This document shows positions 38,149-48,113 of a stretch of DNA of 64,000 bases, piece after piece; positions within the stretch are counted from its first letter, which is position 1, and each line of letters begins with the position of its first letter. A model generated the notes under the pieces. That model had not been told where the DNA came from. It saw nothing but the letters and a program-made list of their open reading frames with translations, and did no database searches. Origin of the DNA: Janthinobacterium sp. ROICE36 (lineage in GTDB: Bacteria; Pseudomonadota; Gammaproteobacteria; Burkholderiales; Burkholderiaceae_D). Location of the stretch: positions 1-64,000 of the forward strand of contig NZ_PEBS01000017.1 of assembly GCF_002869965.1 (NCBI RefSeq). Reading direction: 5' to 3'. Made by a program: the position numbers and the translations under genes.

Positions 38149-39231
38149 ATGCCATTCGCCATCACCGCAGAACAGAAGCAAACAGCATTTTGGATCGCGG
38201 TCTGGCTGGCATTCTTGCTGTTGCTCGTCAGTCTGGGCCCCATCCTGACGCCCTTCCTGGCCGCCGCCATCCTCGCCTACGTGCTCAATCCCGGCGTGGA
38301 CCGATTGCAACGCCTGCACTGCAGGCGCTTTTATTTGCCGCGGCCGCTGGCCGTGCTGGTCGTCGCGGTGTTGTTTTTCCTCGCCATGACAGCGCTGGTG
38401 CTGATCGTCGTGCCGGTATTACAAAAGGAAATCCCCCTGCTGCAGGCGCAGATCCCGCAGTTCCTGAACAAGGCGAATGATTTCCTGGCGCCAAAACTGC
38501 GCGACCTCGGCATCCGCGTGCGCCTGGACGGCACGGGCATCAAACGCATGCTGAGCCAGCAGATGGCCACCAGCGGCGATGAAATCTGGAGCACCGTGCT
38601 GGCCTCGGCGCGCATCGGCGGCACGGCCGTGCTGGGTTGGCTGGCCACCGTCGTGCTGATTCCCGTGGTGCTGTTTTATTTGTTGCTGGACTGGCATCCG
38701 ATGCTGGCGCGCGTCGCCGCCGCCGTGCCGCGCCGCTGGGTGGGCCGCACGGTGGGCATGGCGCAGGAAGTCGATACCCTGCTGGCGCAATACCTGCGCG
38801 GCCAGTTGCTCGTCATGCTGGTGCTGGCCACGTATTACTCGGTGGCGCTGGCCATCGCCGGTTTTGAAGTGGCATTGCCTGTCGGCATCATTACGGGCTT
38901 GCTGGTGTTCATCCCCTACCTGGGCTTCGGCCTGGGGCTGATGCTGGCCCTCATCGCCGCCCTGCTGCAATTCGCCGACTGGAGCGGCGTGATCGCCGTG
39001 GCCGTCATTTACGGTTGTGGCCAGGTCATCGAGGGCTTTTTCCTCACGCCGCGCCTGGTGGGCGAGCGCATCGGCCTGAACCCGCTGGCCGTCATCTTCG
39101 CCTTATTGGCTTTCGGACAATTGTTTGGTTTCGTCGGCGTTTTGCTCGCTTTACCCGCTTCTGCCGTCCTGATGGTCGCTTTTAAGCATCTAAGACGCCA
39201 CTACCTCTCCAGCAGCTTCTATAATACCTAG
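38149..39231 (+). CDS. AI-2E transporter family (PerM-like) permease
   Basis: A 360-residue polytopic membrane protein with paired N-terminal helices (about 15-55), a helix near 70-90, a soluble loop (about 95-155) and four to five helices to the C-terminus. It contains TPFLAAAILAYVLNPGVDRL, VLIPVVLFYLLLDW, GIITGLLVFIPYLGFGLG and IEGFFLTPRLVGERIGLNP, all typical of the former UPF0118 family. Substrates are not proven for most members. Its position before hda is conserved in betaproteobacteria. Confidence 0.9.
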   Translation: MPFAITAEQKQTAFWIAVWLAFLLLLVSLGPILTPFLAAAILAYVLNPGVDRLQRLHCRRFYLPRPLAVLVVAVLFFLAMTALVLIVVPVLQKEIPLLQAQIPQFLNKANDFLAPKLRDLGIRVRLDGTGIKRMLSQQMATSGDEIWSTVLASARIGGTAVLGWLATVVLIPVVLFYLLLDWHPMLARVAAAVPRRWVGRTVGMAQEVDTLLAQYLRGQLLVMLVLATYYSVALAIAGFEVALPVGIITGLLVFIPYLGFGLGLMLALIAALLQFADWSGVIAVAVIYGCGQVIEGFFLTPRLVGERIGLNPLAVIFALLAFGQLFGFVGVLLALPASAVLMVAFKHLRRHYLSSSFYNT

Positions 39232-39308
39232 TAAAAAGCGGATATCATATCAACCTAGCAATACCACGATGCACATGCAGTAATGAAAAACAGGACAAGG
39301 CGTACGCC

Positions 39309-39977
39309 ATGAAACAACTGGTGCTCGATTTAGGCACAGACCAGGCGCACAGCCTCGATACCTTCGAGGTGGGACAGAATGCCGAAGTGGCGCAGCTGAT
39401 GCGCCAGTTCGCCGCGCGCACCTCGCGCGAACATTTTGCCTACCTGTGGGGCGAACTGGCCGCCGGCAAGAGCCATCTGCTCAAGGCCCTGGCCAGCACC
39501 GAGCGTGCGCGCTATATTTCGCCATTCTCGATCGAGTCCGAATTCGTGTATTCGCCAGACGTGGATCTGTACTTGCTCGACGATTGCGAAAAACTCTCGC
39601 CGCTGGCGCAGATCGATGCCTTTGCCCTGTTCAATGAAATCCGCGCCAACAAAGCCTACATGGTGTGCAGCGGCGCCGTGCCGCCCGCCGTGCTGCCCGT
39701 GCGCGAAGACTTGCGCACGCGCATGGGCTGGGGACTGATCTATCAAATCCACGGCTTGACCGACGATGAAAAAATCGCCGCCCTGACCCAGGCGGCCACC
39801 ACCCGCGGCTTGACCTTGTCGCCGGGCGTGTTACCCTATCTGCTGTCCCATTTCCGGCGCGACATGCGTTCGCTGTCGACGATGCTGGACTCGCTCGACC
39901 TCTACTCCCTGGAAACCCAACGCCCGATCACCTTGCCATTGTTGCGCGAGTTGCTGCAGGCGGAAGCGAAAGAATGA
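39309..39977 (+). CDS. hda: DnaA regulatory inactivator Hda
   Basis: A 222-residue DnaA-like AAA+ protein. It works with the DNA-loaded sliding clamp to stimulate DnaA-ATP hydrolysis and prevent re-initiation. The N-terminus MKQLVLDLG contains the clamp-binding QLxLDL motif. The ATP site is WGELAAGKSHLL (a modified P-loop), with DLYLLDDCE as Walker B and a C-terminal sensor/arginine region FRRDMRSLSTMLDSLD. The stop overlaps the following HAD gene (ATGATG), so they are coupled. Confidence 0.93.
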   Translation: MKQLVLDLGTDQAHSLDTFEVGQNAEVAQLMRQFAARTSREHFAYLWGELAAGKSHLLKALASTERARYISPFSIESEFVYSPDVDLYLLDDCEKLSPLAQIDAFALFNEIRANKAYMVCSGAVPPAVLPVREDLRTRMGWGLIYQIHGLTDDEKIAALTQAATTRGLTLSPGVLPYLLSHFRRDMRSLSTMLDSLDLYSLETQRPITLPLLRELLQAEAKE

Positions 39978-40648
39978 TGAATCTGGCCCTGTTTGACCTC
40001 GACCACACCCTGCTGCCCATCGACTCGGATCACGAGTGGGGCGAATTCCTGGTACGCATCGGTGCCGTGGACGCCGCCGAATTCACCCGCCGCAACGACG
40101 AATTCTTCGCGCAATACCAGGCCGGCACGCTCGACCCGGTGGAATACCTGGAATTTTCGCTCGGCACGCTGGCGCAATTCCCGCGCGAGCGCCTGGAAAC
40201 GCTGCACCGGCAATTCATGACTGAAGTGGTCTTGCCGGCGATCCGCCCGGAAGTCGTGGCCCTGCTCAAGCAGCACCAGGACGCGGGCGACCTGCTGGCC
40301 ATCGTCACGGCCACCAACCATTTCATCACCAAGCCCATCGCCGATGCGCTGGGTGTCGAGCACCTGCTGGCCGCCATGCCCGAATACGACGCCGAAGGCA
40401 ATGTCACTGGCAAGCTGCTGGGCACGCCGACCCTGGGCGCGGGCAAGTTGACCCACACCCACGCCTGGCTGGAAAAGATGGGCAAGGAACTGGGACAGTT
40501 CGAGCGCAGCTATTTTTACAGCGATTCACACAACGACATACCCTTGCTGTCGGTCGTTACCCACCCTGTCGCGACCAATCCCAACACCGCTTTGAGCGTA
40601 CATGCATCCCTCCACGGCTGGCCATCACTCCACTTATTCAATGATTAA
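39974..40648 (+). CDS. HAD-superfamily IB phosphatase (SerB-like)
   Basis: A 224-residue HAD hydrolase. Motif I is ALFDLDHTLLP (Asp nucleophile near residue 9), motif II is IVTATN, and motif III/IV includes SDSHNDIPLL. The cap is of the C1 helical type. Family IB enzymes include phosphoserine phosphatases, but this protein lacks the full SerB length and its substrate is unknown. It is translationally coupled to hda, and the pcnB start lies inside its end, so hda-HAD-pcnB-folK form one operon. Confidence 0.88.
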   Translation: MMNLALFDLDHTLLPIDSDHEWGEFLVRIGAVDAAEFTRRNDEFFAQYQAGTLDPVEYLEFSLGTLAQFPRERLETLHRQFMTEVVLPAIRPEVVALLKQHQDAGDLLAIVTATNHFITKPIADALGVEHLLAAMPEYDAEGNVTGKLLGTPTLGAGKLTHTHAWLEKMGKELGQFERSYFYSDSHNDIPLLSVVTHPVATNPNTALSVHASLHGWPSLHLFND

Positions 40649-42014
40649 AAAATTCATCCGCAAGATCCTCGGCGTTAAAAAAGAGGCAGCGCGCGACACC
40701 ACGGCACCCATCGTGCTCGGTCCTGCGCAACACGGAATCGACCCGAAACTGGTGTCGTCGAATGCCATCCGCGTCACCAGCAGCCTGCAGGAAGCGGGCT
40801 TCGAAGCCTTCGTCGTCGGCGGTGCCGTACGCGACCTGCTGCTGGGCGTCAAACCCAAAGACTTTGACATCGCCACCAACGCCACGCCGGAACAGGTCAA
40901 GCGCTTGTTCCGCCGCGCCTTCATCATCGGCAAGCGCTTCCAGATCGTGCACGTGATGTTCGGCCAGGATTTGCTGGAAGTGACGACCTTCCGCGGCGCC
41001 GGTGCAGATTCCGCGCCCAAGGATGAACATGGCCGCGTCCTGCGCGACAACACCTTCGGTCTGCAGCACGAAGATGCGCTGCGCCGCGACTTCACCATCA
41101 ACGCCATGTACTACAACCCGGCCACGCAGGAAGTGCTCGATTACCACGGCGGCGTGGAAGACATCCGCGCCAAGACCCTGCGCATGATCGGCAAGCCCGA
41201 AGAGCGCTACCGTGAAGATCCCGTGCGCATGCTGCGCGTGGTGCGCTTCGCCGCCAAGCTGAAATTCACCATCGAGCCGCACACGGCCGCGCCGATTCCC
41301 ATCATGGCGCCGCTGATCAACAACGTGCCCGCGCCGCGCGTGTTCGACGAGATGCTGAAACTGCTGATGAGCGGCCACGCGCTGGCCTGTTTGCAGCAGT
41401 TGCGCAAGGAAGGCTTGCATCACGGCCTGCTGCCGCTGCTCGACGTGGTGCTGGAACAGCCGCTGGGCGCGAAATTCGTCACCCTGGCACTGCACGCCAC
41501 GGACCAGCGCATCGCCGCCGGCAAGACCGTCTCGCCAGGCTTTTTGTTTGCCTCGCTGCTGTGGCACCAGGTGCTGGAAAAATGGACGGCCTACCGCGCC
41601 GCCGGCGAGTCGACCATCCCCGCGCTGCACCTGGCGGCCGACGACGTGCTCGATTCGCAAACGGAAAAACTCGCCTTGCAGCGCAAGATCGGTTCCGACA
41701 TGCGCGACATCTGGTCGATGCAGCCCCGTTTCGAACGCCGAGTCGGCAAGGCGCCGCATAAACTGCTGGAACACCTGCGCTTCCGCGCCGGCTACGACTT
41801 CCTGCTGCTGCGCTGCGCCTCGGGCGAGATCGACATGGAGATCGGCGAATGGTGGACCGGCTTTTATGAGGGCGACGAGGAAACGCGCGAAGCGCTGCTC
41901 GTCAGCGCGAATGCCGCACCGGGCGCCGTCAAGAAGAAGCGCCCGCCACGCCGCAGCACGCGCAGCAAGACGAGTACAGGCGGCTCGACCACCGGCAGCA
42001 GCAGCGACGAATAA
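40641..42014 (+). CDS. pcnB: Poly(A) polymerase I
   Basis: Adds 3' poly(A) tails that promote RNA decay. In the 457 residues, the nucleotidyltransferase motif VVGGAVRDLLLGVKPKDFDIATNATPEQ (about 59-86) has both catalytic aspartates. RRDFTINAMYYN and EDPVRMLRVVRFAAKL follow, and a basic tail (KKKRPPRRSTRSK and a Ser/Gly-rich end) replaces the family's usual Arg-rich tail. ATG 40641 is chosen over 40602 because homologues begin near MIKKFIRKILG. It overlaps the end of the HAD gene and its stop overlaps folK (TAATG). Confidence 0.93.
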   Translation: MIKKFIRKILGVKKEAARDTTAPIVLGPAQHGIDPKLVSSNAIRVTSSLQEAGFEAFVVGGAVRDLLLGVKPKDFDIATNATPEQVKRLFRRAFIIGKRFQIVHVMFGQDLLEVTTFRGAGADSAPKDEHGRVLRDNTFGLQHEDALRRDFTINAMYYNPATQEVLDYHGGVEDIRAKTLRMIGKPEERYREDPVRMLRVVRFAAKLKFTIEPHTAAPIPIMAPLINNVPAPRVFDEMLKLLMSGHALACLQQLRKEGLHHGLLPLLDVVLEQPLGAKFVTLALHATDQRIAAGKTVSPGFLFASLLWHQVLEKWTAYRAAGESTIPALHLAADDVLDSQTEKLALQRKIGSDMRDIWSMQPRFERRVGKAPHKLLEHLRFRAGYDFLLLRCASGEIDMEIGEWWTGFYEGDEETREALLVSANAAPGAVKKKRPPRRSTRSKTSTGGSTTGSSSDE

Positions 42015-42490
42015 TGGCAGTAACTGCTTACATCGGTATCGGTGCCAACCTGGGCGACGCGCGGGCAAATGTACAGGATGCGATTACGCGCCTGGCGCGC
42101 CTGCCCGGCGCCTCGCTGATCGACGTCTCGGCCAACTACCGCACGGCGCCCATAGCTTCGAGCGGTGACGACTACATCAACGCGGTGGCGCGCATCACGA
42201 CCACCCTGCCGGCCGAAGAGCTGCTGCTGGCGCTGCACGCCATCGAGGCGGCGCACGGGCGCGAACGGCCTTACCGCAACGCCCCGCGCACCCTGGACCT
42301 GGACTTGCTGCTGTACGGCGATGAACAGATCGCCAGCGCCAGCCTGACGGTGCCGCATCCACGCATCACCGAGCGCGCCTTCGTGCTCGTGCCGCTGCTG
42401 GCCCTGGCGCCCGCCATCGTCGTGCCCGGCCTCGGGGCGGCGCAGGACTACCTGGCGGGCGTGACAGACCAGGCCATCAGCCAGCTCTGA
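42014..42490 (+). CDS. folK: 6-hydroxymethyl-7,8-dihydropterin pyrophosphokinase
   Basis: Transfers pyrophosphate from ATP to 6-hydroxymethyl-dihydropterin in folate synthesis. The 158-residue protein begins AYIGIGANLGDARAN and carries the signature RPYRNAPRTLDLDLLLYGDE (about 85-104), with the metal-binding Asp pair in LDLDL, followed by VPHPRITERAFVLVPLLALAP. Its ATG overlaps the pcnB stop. panB, in the same direction, starts about 110 bases later. Confidence 0.96.
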   Translation: MAVTAYIGIGANLGDARANVQDAITRLARLPGASLIDVSANYRTAPIASSGDDYINAVARITTTLPAEELLLALHAIEAAHGRERPYRNAPRTLDLDLLLYGDEQIASASLTVPHPRITERAFVLVPLLALAPAIVVPGLGAAQDYLAGVTDQAISQL

Positions 42491-42598
42491 GCGCCACGCG
42501 GCATTGCTCTACAATGCCGCCCCTGCACGCCGCCATATAAAGTACTACACTAGCGGCGTCGCAATCGCATCACCCTCCTTTCACTCTAGAGAATACCT

Positions 42599-43474
42599 AT
42601 GTCCGCTTATTTGCAAGGAACAGATCTGGCCGCAAAAGACAAGGCCACCACACCGGTGCCGGCGCCATCCAAGCCTGTCGCCAACAAGGCCGTGACCATC
42701 CACACCCTGGCCACGCTGCGCGCCGCCCGCGAAAAGATCACCATGCTGACCTGCTATGACGCCAGCTTCGCGTCGCTGATGGACCGCTGCGGCGTGGAGA
42801 TCCTGCTGATCGGCGATTCGCTCGGCATGGTCTGCAACGGCCACAATTCCACCCTGCCTGTCACCGTGGCCGAACTGGCTTACCACACGGCGTCGGTAGC
42901 GCGCGGCGCCAAGTCGGCCATGATCATGTCCGACCTGCCGTTCGGCGCGTATGGCACGCCTGAAACAGCCTATGCCAACGCCGTCATCCTGATGCAGGCG
43001 GGCGCGCACATGGTCAAGATCGAAGGCGGCGCCTGGCTGGCCGACACCGTCCGCTTCCTCACCGAACGCGGCATCCCCATCTGCGCCCACATCGGCCTGA
43101 CGCCGCAATCGGTGCACCAGCTGGGCGGCTATAAAGTGCAGGGCAAGAGCACGGAAAGCGCCGCAGAATTGAAGAACGACGCGCTGGTGCTGCAAAACGC
43201 GGGCGCCGCCATCGTGCTGATGGAAGCCATGCCGTCGCAGCTGGGCAAGGAAGTCACCGACATGCTGACGATCCCCACCATCGGCATCGGCGCAGGGCCC
43301 GACTGCTCGGGCCAGGTACTCGTCATGCACGACATGCTGGGTGTGTTCCCAGGCCGCAAGGCGCGCTTCGTGCGCAACTTCATGGAAGGCGCGGCCAGCA
43401 TCGAGGACGCCGTCACCGGCTATGTGAAAGCCGTCAAGGATGGCAGCTTCCCGGCGCTGGAACACTGCTTCTGA
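42599..43474 (+). CDS. panB: 3-methyl-2-oxobutanoate hydroxymethyltransferase
   Basis: Ketopantoate hydroxymethyltransferase, the first step of pantothenate synthesis, using 5,10-methylene-THF. The 291 residues begin with about 32 non-conserved residues. The barrel core follows: [69 protein letters not shown], and [20 protein letters not shown]. The metal and substrate residues are in place. It is placed after folK, which feeds the same one-carbon pool. Confidence 0.96.
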   Translation: MSAYLQGTDLAAKDKATTPVPAPSKPVANKAVTIHTLATLRAAREKITMLTCYDASFASLMDRCGVEILLIGDSLGMVCNGHNSTLPVTVAELAYHTASVARGAKSAMIMSDLPFGAYGTPETAYANAVILMQAGAHMVKIEGGAWLADTVRFLTERGIPICAHIGLTPQSVHQLGGYKVQGKSTESAAELKNDALVLQNAGAAIVLMEAMPSQLGKEVTDMLTIPTIGIGAGPDCSGQVLVMHDMLGVFPGRKARFVRNFMEGAASIEDAVTGYVKAVKDGSFPALEHCF

Positions 43475-43485
43475 TGGTATTCTGC

Positions 43486-43519
43486 CTGTCGGCTTGCGCG
43501 CTGTGCGCCAGGCCGACAG
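43486..43519. terminator. Possible terminator after panB
   Basis: An eight-base perfect stem, CTGTCGGC (43486-43493) with GCCGACAG (43512-43519), has an internally structured loop. It is followed a few bases later by TTTT on the plus strand and lies between convergent panB and the aldehyde dehydrogenase gene. Confidence 0.5.
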
Positions 43520-43528
43520 CGCTTCGTT

Positions 43529-45016
43529 TTACCCCACCTGTATCCACGTCGTCTTCAACTCCGTGTACTTGTCCAGCGCGTGCAGCGACTTGTCGCGCCC
43601 GTTGCCCGACTGCTTGTAGCCGCCGAACGGCACGGTGATGTCATCGCCGTCGTACTGGTTGACGTGCACGGTGCCGGCACGCAGGGCGCGCGCCGTCTGG
43701 ATCGCCTTGCTGATGTCGGACGTCCACACGGCCGCCTGCAAGCCGTATGGCGTGGCGTTGGCCTGTTTCACGGCGTCGGCAAGGTCCGTAAAGCCCAGCA
43801 CCGACAAGACGGGCCCGAAAATCTCTTCGCGCGCGATCGTCATGCCGGCGTCCACGCCGAAGATGGTCGGCTGCACGTAGTACCCGCCCGTCTCCGCGCG
43901 CACGGCTTCGCCGCCGCCGAGCAACTGCGCGCCTTCGTTCTTGCCGGCCGCGATATAGCCCATGACGGTGTTCATCTGCGTGGCGTCGACGATGGCGCCC
44001 ATGACGGTGGCTTCGTCGAGCGGATCGCCGGGCTGGAAGCGGGGCAGCATGGCCAGCGCCTTGGCCAGGAATTCCTGCTTGATCGACTCCTCCACGAACA
44101 GGCGCGATGGTGCATTGCAGCTTTCGCCCTGGTTGAAGAAGATGGAACCGACGGCGGCTGCCACGGCCTTGTCCAGGTCGGGGCAATCGGCGCAAACGAT
44201 GTTGGCGGACTTGCCGCCCAGCTCCGTCCATGCCCGTTTCAAATTCGACTGGCCCGCCATCTGCACGATCAGTTTGCCCGTGCGCGTGGAACCCGTGAAG
44301 CCGATGCAATCGACATCCATGTGCAGCGCCAGCGCGGCGCCGGCCTCATGGCCGTAACCTGGCAGCACGTTGAACACGCCGGCCGGCATGCCCGCTTCCA
44401 ACGCGATGTCGGCCAGGCGCAGCGCCGTCAGCGGCGATTTTTCAGACGGTTTCAATATCACGCTGTTGCCGGCCGCGAGGGCCGGCGCGATCTTCCAGGC
44501 GGCCATGATCATCGGGTAATTCCACGGCACGATGGCGGCAACGACACCCACCGGTTCGCGCGTGATCAGGGCCAGGCTGTTGGCGGGAGTCGGTGCGATT
44601 TCATCGTAGACCTTGTCGATCGCCTCGCCATACCAGCGCAGGCAGTTAGCGGTGGCGCCCACGTCCACGCTCTGGCTGTACTTGATTGGCTTACCCATGT
44701 CCAGGGTTTCCAGCAGGGCCAGCTCGGGACCGTATTGCTGCACCAGGTCGGCGAATTTGATCAGCACGCGCTTGCGCTGCGCGGGCGACTTGCCTGCCCA
44801 GCGGCGGTCGTCAAAGGCGGCGCGGGCGGCCAGCACGGCCGCATCCACGTCGGCGGTGTCGCAGCGGGCCACCTGTCCCAGCAAGCGCCCATCGATGGGC
44901 GACAGATTGTCGAAAGTCTGGCCAGACCTGGCCCCCATCCGTTCGCCATTGATGAAGGCGCGTCCATCGATCGTGAGCGCTGCTGCCCGTGCATGCCAGC
45001 TGGTGTTTTCCGTCAT
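43529..45016 (-). CDS. puuC: NAD(P)-dependent aldehyde dehydrogenase (gamma-glutamyl-gamma-aminobutyraldehyde dehydrogenase-like)
   Basis: 495 residues, the standard ALDH length, with the catalytic Cys300 in FFNQGESCNAPSRL, the general base Glu265 in TELGGKSANIV, and the cofactor region IVPWNYPMIMAAWKIAPALAAGNSVILKPSE. It resembles PuuC, which oxidises gamma-glutamyl-gamma-aminobutyraldehyde, or 4-aminobutyraldehyde after transamination. It starts 30 bases after potI and is the last gene of the leftward polyamine cluster. Confidence 0.9.
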   Translation of the reverse strand: MTENTSWHARAAALTIDGRAFINGERMGARSGQTFDNLSPIDGRLLGQVARCDTADVDAAVLAARAAFDDRRWAGKSPAQRKRVLIKFADLVQQYGPELALLETLDMGKPIKYSQSVDVGATANCLRWYGEAIDKVYDEIAPTPANSLALITREPVGVVAAIVPWNYPMIMAAWKIAPALAAGNSVILKPSEKSPLTALRLADIALEAGMPAGVFNVLPGYGHEAGAALALHMDVDCIGFTGSTRTGKLIVQMAGQSNLKRAWTELGGKSANIVCADCPDLDKAVAAAVGSIFFNQGESCNAPSRLFVEESIKQEFLAKALAMLPRFQPGDPLDEATVMGAIVDATQMNTVMGYIAAGKNEGAQLLGGGEAVRAETGGYYVQPTIFGVDAGMTIAREEIFGPVLSVLGFTDLADAVKQANATPYGLQAAVWTSDISKAIQTARALRAGTVHVNQYDGDDITVPFGGYKQSGNGRDKSLHALDKYTELKTTWIQVG

Positions 45017-45046
45017 GGTCGTCTCCTGTGTCAGTTTAAGAGCAGC

Positions 45047-45898
45047 TTACTCCTGGTCTGCCAAATAGGCCGCAGACAGTTGCTTGCGGCGCTGCCGGTC
45101 GGTGCGCGCCAGCATCACCGCATATACGATCACGGCGATCGTCACGACGAGGATCGTCAACGCGGCGATGGCATTCACGCGCGGATCGAGCCCCAGACGC
45201 GCGCGCGAAAAGATCACCAGCGGCATCGTCGTCGAACCGGGGCCGGACAAAAAGGCCGACAGCACCACGTCGTCGAGTGACAGGGTGAACGTCAGCAGCC
45301 ACGCCGAGGCCAGCGCCTGCGTGATGTTCGGCAGAGTCACGAGGAAGAATACCTGGTGCGCGCGGCAGCCCAAGTCCATTGCCGCTTCGGCCAGCGACTT
45401 GCTCATCTCCTGCAGGCGCGACTGCACCACCACGGCCGCATACGCCATGCCCAGCAGGGTGTGGCCCAGCCAGATCGTCAGCACCCCCCGCTCGGGGAAA
45501 CCGAAGACTTTTTGCATGGACACCAGCATCAGCAGCAGGGACAGGCCGATGATCACTTCCGGCATCACCAGCGGCGCGCTGACCATGGACGAAAACAGGG
45601 TCCGGCCGCGAAAGCGTTGGTAGCTGGTCAAGGCAAAGGCGGCGAACGTGCCGAGGACGACGGACGACGTGGCCGACATGAAGGCAATCTTCAGCGACAG
45701 GCCGAAGCCCGAGATGATTTCCGTATCGTTCATCAACTCGCTGTACCAGCGCAGCGAAAAGCCGCTCCACACCATGTCCTGGCGCGAGCTGTTGAACGAA
45801 AAGACGATCAGCACGATGATGGGCAGGTAGAGGAACAAATAGCCCAGCGAAAGCCAGCCGCAGCCGAACCAGCGCTGTAAAAAGGTACGTCCGTTCAT
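45047..45898 (-). CDS. potI: Putrescine/spermidine ABC transporter permease (PotI-like)
   Basis: A 283-residue inner-membrane permease of the PotC/PotI family with six helices. The EAA loop with SLAEAAMDLGCRAHQVFFLVTLPNI lies near residue 190, and the N-terminus YLFLYLPIIVLIVFSFNSSR is family-typical. It overlaps the end of potH by four bases (ATGA) and should form the heterodimeric channel with PotH. Confidence 0.93.
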   Translation of the reverse strand: MNGRTFLQRWFGCGWLSLGYLFLYLPIIVLIVFSFNSSRQDMVWSGFSLRWYSELMNDTEIISGFGLSLKIAFMSATSSVVLGTFAAFALTSYQRFRGRTLFSSMVSAPLVMPEVIIGLSLLLMLVSMQKVFGFPERGVLTIWLGHTLLGMAYAAVVVQSRLQEMSKSLAEAAMDLGCRAHQVFFLVTLPNITQALASAWLLTFTLSLDDVVLSAFLSGPGSTTMPLVIFSRARLGLDPRVNAIAALTILVVTIAVIVYAVMLARTDRQRRKQLSAAYLADQE

Positions 45899-46824
45899 GT
45901 GCGCTCCTCCGCGTCCTGGTCCGTCTTGTATTTGTTGAAAATGGCCATAGGCACGAGGATCAGCAGGATCACCAGCACCGTCACGGACGACGCCATGGCC
46001 CAGTCGTTATTGGTGAAATATTCATCCCACAGCACGCGGCCGATCATCAGCGTTTCCGGGCCGCCCAGCAGCTCGGGAATTACGTATTCGCCCACGGAAG
46101 GAATGAACACCAGCATGGCGCCGGCGATGATGCCCGACTTCGACAGCGGCACCGTGATGCGCCAGAACGCCTGCAGGGGCGTGGCGCCCAGGTCGCCCGC
46201 CGCTTCCAGGAAACGCATGTCCATCTTCACCAGATTCGCATACAGGGGCAGGATCATGAAGGGCAGATAGGCGTACACCATGCCGACCACCAGCGAAAAC
46301 GAGGTATTCATCATGTGCAGCGGTTCACTGACCACGCCCAGCGCGATCAGCAGGTCGTTGAGCAAGCCGTGGTTGGCCAGGATGCCCTTCCACGCATACA
46401 CGCGTAGCAGGAAGGAGGTCCAGAACGGCAGCATCACCAGCATCATCAACACGGGACGGATCGACGGCTTGGCGCGCGCCATGAAGTAGGCGAACGGGTA
46501 GCCAATGAACAGACAGATGGCCGTGGTAATGGCCGCGTACTTGATGGAACTGAGGTAAGTGAGCAAATACAGTTCATCGGCGGCGATGAACAGATAGTTG
46601 GCGATTTTGACCTTCAGCACGACGATGCCGTCGACGTACGACAGCAAGCCGCCGAAGGGGCTGCCTGCCGTGTCCATGTCGGACAGGCTGATGCGCAGCA
46701 CGATCAGGAAGGGCACCAGAAAAGCGGCCGTCAGGAACAGCGACGGCACGGCGATGACGGCGTTGCGGCCCGTCAGCCAGCGCAAGGTGACGAAGTGGCG
46801 CAGCGATTGCAGGAGGGACGTCAT
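45895..46824 (-). CDS. potH: Putrescine/spermidine ABC transporter permease (PotH-like)
   Basis: A 309-residue permease of the PotB/PotH type, with a first helix VIAVPSLFLTAAFLVPFLIVLRISLSD (about 20-47) and the EAA loop FLEAAGDLGATPLQAFWRITVPLS. It lies eight bases after potG and overlaps potI, so these three genes encode the membrane part of one polyamine importer. Confidence 0.93.
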   Translation of the reverse strand: MTSLLQSLRHFVTLRWLTGRNAVIAVPSLFLTAAFLVPFLIVLRISLSDMDTAGSPFGGLLSYVDGIVVLKVKIANYLFIAADELYLLTYLSSIKYAAITTAICLFIGYPFAYFMARAKPSIRPVLMMLVMLPFWTSFLLRVYAWKGILANHGLLNDLLIALGVVSEPLHMMNTSFSLVVGMVYAYLPFMILPLYANLVKMDMRFLEAAGDLGATPLQAFWRITVPLSKSGIIAGAMLVFIPSVGEYVIPELLGGPETLMIGRVLWDEYFTNNDWAMASSVTVLVILLILVPMAIFNKYKTDQDAEERT

Positions 46825-46831
46825 GATGGCC

Positions 46832-47980
46832 TCAGCTGGTCAGCACGACGATATCGGCGCCATCCCACCATACCCACACGCGCTGTTCGCGCTCGAGGCG
46901 CGCGGCGTCGTGACGGGCCGCGTTGGTGCGCGAGACTTTCACCAGCGTGCCGCTGTCGAGGCGCACATGGTAGCTGGTTTCATTGCCAAAATACGCCATG
47001 GCGACGATCACGCCCTGGGCGCAGTTGTAGCCGTGTTCGGCCGCCGACGCGCGCTCTTCCAATGTAGGTGCTTTGATCTGGATACCGATTTTTTCGGGGC
47101 GCACGGCCACCGAGACATCCATGCCCAGGTTGCCCGTGATGCCATGCGCGACATACTGGCGGCCGTCGGGCGTGTCGATGACCACGTGATCGGGTTCATC
47201 TTCCGTGATGCGCCCGTCGAACAGGTTGACGCTGCCGATGAAGTCGGCGACGAAGCGGCAGTTCGGCGTTTCGTAGATTTCACCGGGCGCGCCCACCTGC
47301 AGGATGCGCCCTTCGCTCATGACGGCGATGCGCGTGGCCATGCTCATGGCTTCATCCTGGTCATGCGTGACCATCACGCAGGTCACGCCCACCTGTTCGA
47401 TGATGTTGACCAGCTCCATTTGCGTGCGTTCGCGCAGTTTCTTGTCGAGCGCGCCCAGCGGCTCGTCGAGCAGCAGCAATTGCGGACGCTTGGCCAGGCT
47501 GCGCGCCAGCGCCACGCGCTGCTGCTGGCCGCCCGACAGCTGGTGCGGCTTGCGCTTCGCGTATTGGCCCAGTTGCACCAGCGCCAGCATCTGTTCGACG
47601 CGCGCGGCCACTTGCGCTTTCGGCAAGCCGTCGCGGCGCAGGCCGAAGGCGATGTTATCCCACACGGACAGATGGGGAAACAGCGCGTACGACTGGAACA
47701 TCATGTTGATGGGCCGCTGGTGCGGCGGCACATCGACGATGCTGTTACCCGCCAGGGCGATGCGGCCCGAGGTCGGCGTCTCGAAGCCAGCCAGCATGCG
47801 CAGCAGGGTAGACTTGCCGCAACCTGAACTACCGAGCAGGGCGAAAATCTCGCCCTTGTTGATCGTCACGGAAATCGCATCGACGGCGCGCACGCCATCG
47901 AATTCCTTGACCAACTGATCAATCAGCAAAAAAGGCGCTTGGGCGTCGCAGGCCGACGCGGCTGGTATTGCTATCGTCAT
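46832..47980 (-). CDS. potG: Polyamine ABC transporter ATPase (PotG-like)
   Basis: 382 residues with the Walker A motif [11 protein letters not shown], the signature [34 protein letters not shown] (Walker B included) and the H-loop [14 protein letters not shown]-like domain follows (about 260-380). This is the standard PotA/PotG ATPase layout. No gene for a periplasmic substrate-binding protein (PotF) lies on either side: 47981-48113 contains only a terminator-like hairpin. Confidence 0.93.
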   Translation of the reverse strand: MTIAIPAASACDAQAPFLLIDQLVKEFDGVRAVDAISVTINKGEIFALLGSSGCGKSTLLRMLAGFETPTSGRIALAGNSIVDVPPHQRPINMMFQSYALFPHLSVWDNIAFGLRRDGLPKAQVAARVEQMLALVQLGQYAKRKPHQLSGGQQQRVALARSLAKRPQLLLLDEPLGALDKKLRERTQMELVNIIEQVGVTCVMVTHDQDEAMSMATRIAVMSEGRILQVGAPGEIYETPNCRFVADFIGSVNLFDGRITEDEPDHVVIDTPDGRQYVAHGITGNLGMDVSVAVRPEKIGIQIKAPTLEERASAAEHGYNCAQGVIVAMAYFGNETSYHVRLDSGTLVKVSRTNAARHDAARLEREQRVWVWWDGADIVVLTS

Positions 47981-48018
47981 GTGTGGATGCTTTGGTAGAG
48001 GGTGTCAAAATGAAAAAC

Positions 48019-48039
48019 TGGCCGCTACAGGAGCGGCCA
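48019..48039 (-). terminator. Terminator-like hairpin between spuC and potG
   Basis: A perfect eight-base stem, TGGCCGCT (48019-48026) with AGCGGCCA (48032-48039), closes a five-base loop. On the minus strand it is followed by GTTTTTC. Transcription from puuD-puuA-spuC would therefore be partly stopped before the pot genes. Confidence 0.75.
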
Positions 48040-48113
48040 AGATGGAAGTTTAGCGGAACTGCCGCCACTGCGGTCCAAAAATCGCGCAGATGGCGGCAAA
48101 ACGGGGCAAAAAC

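Noticed and set aside
43580..45280. A 566-codon frame antisense to the aldehyde dehydrogenase
   Set aside because: Shadow frame caused by GC-rich codon bias; no homology-like features.
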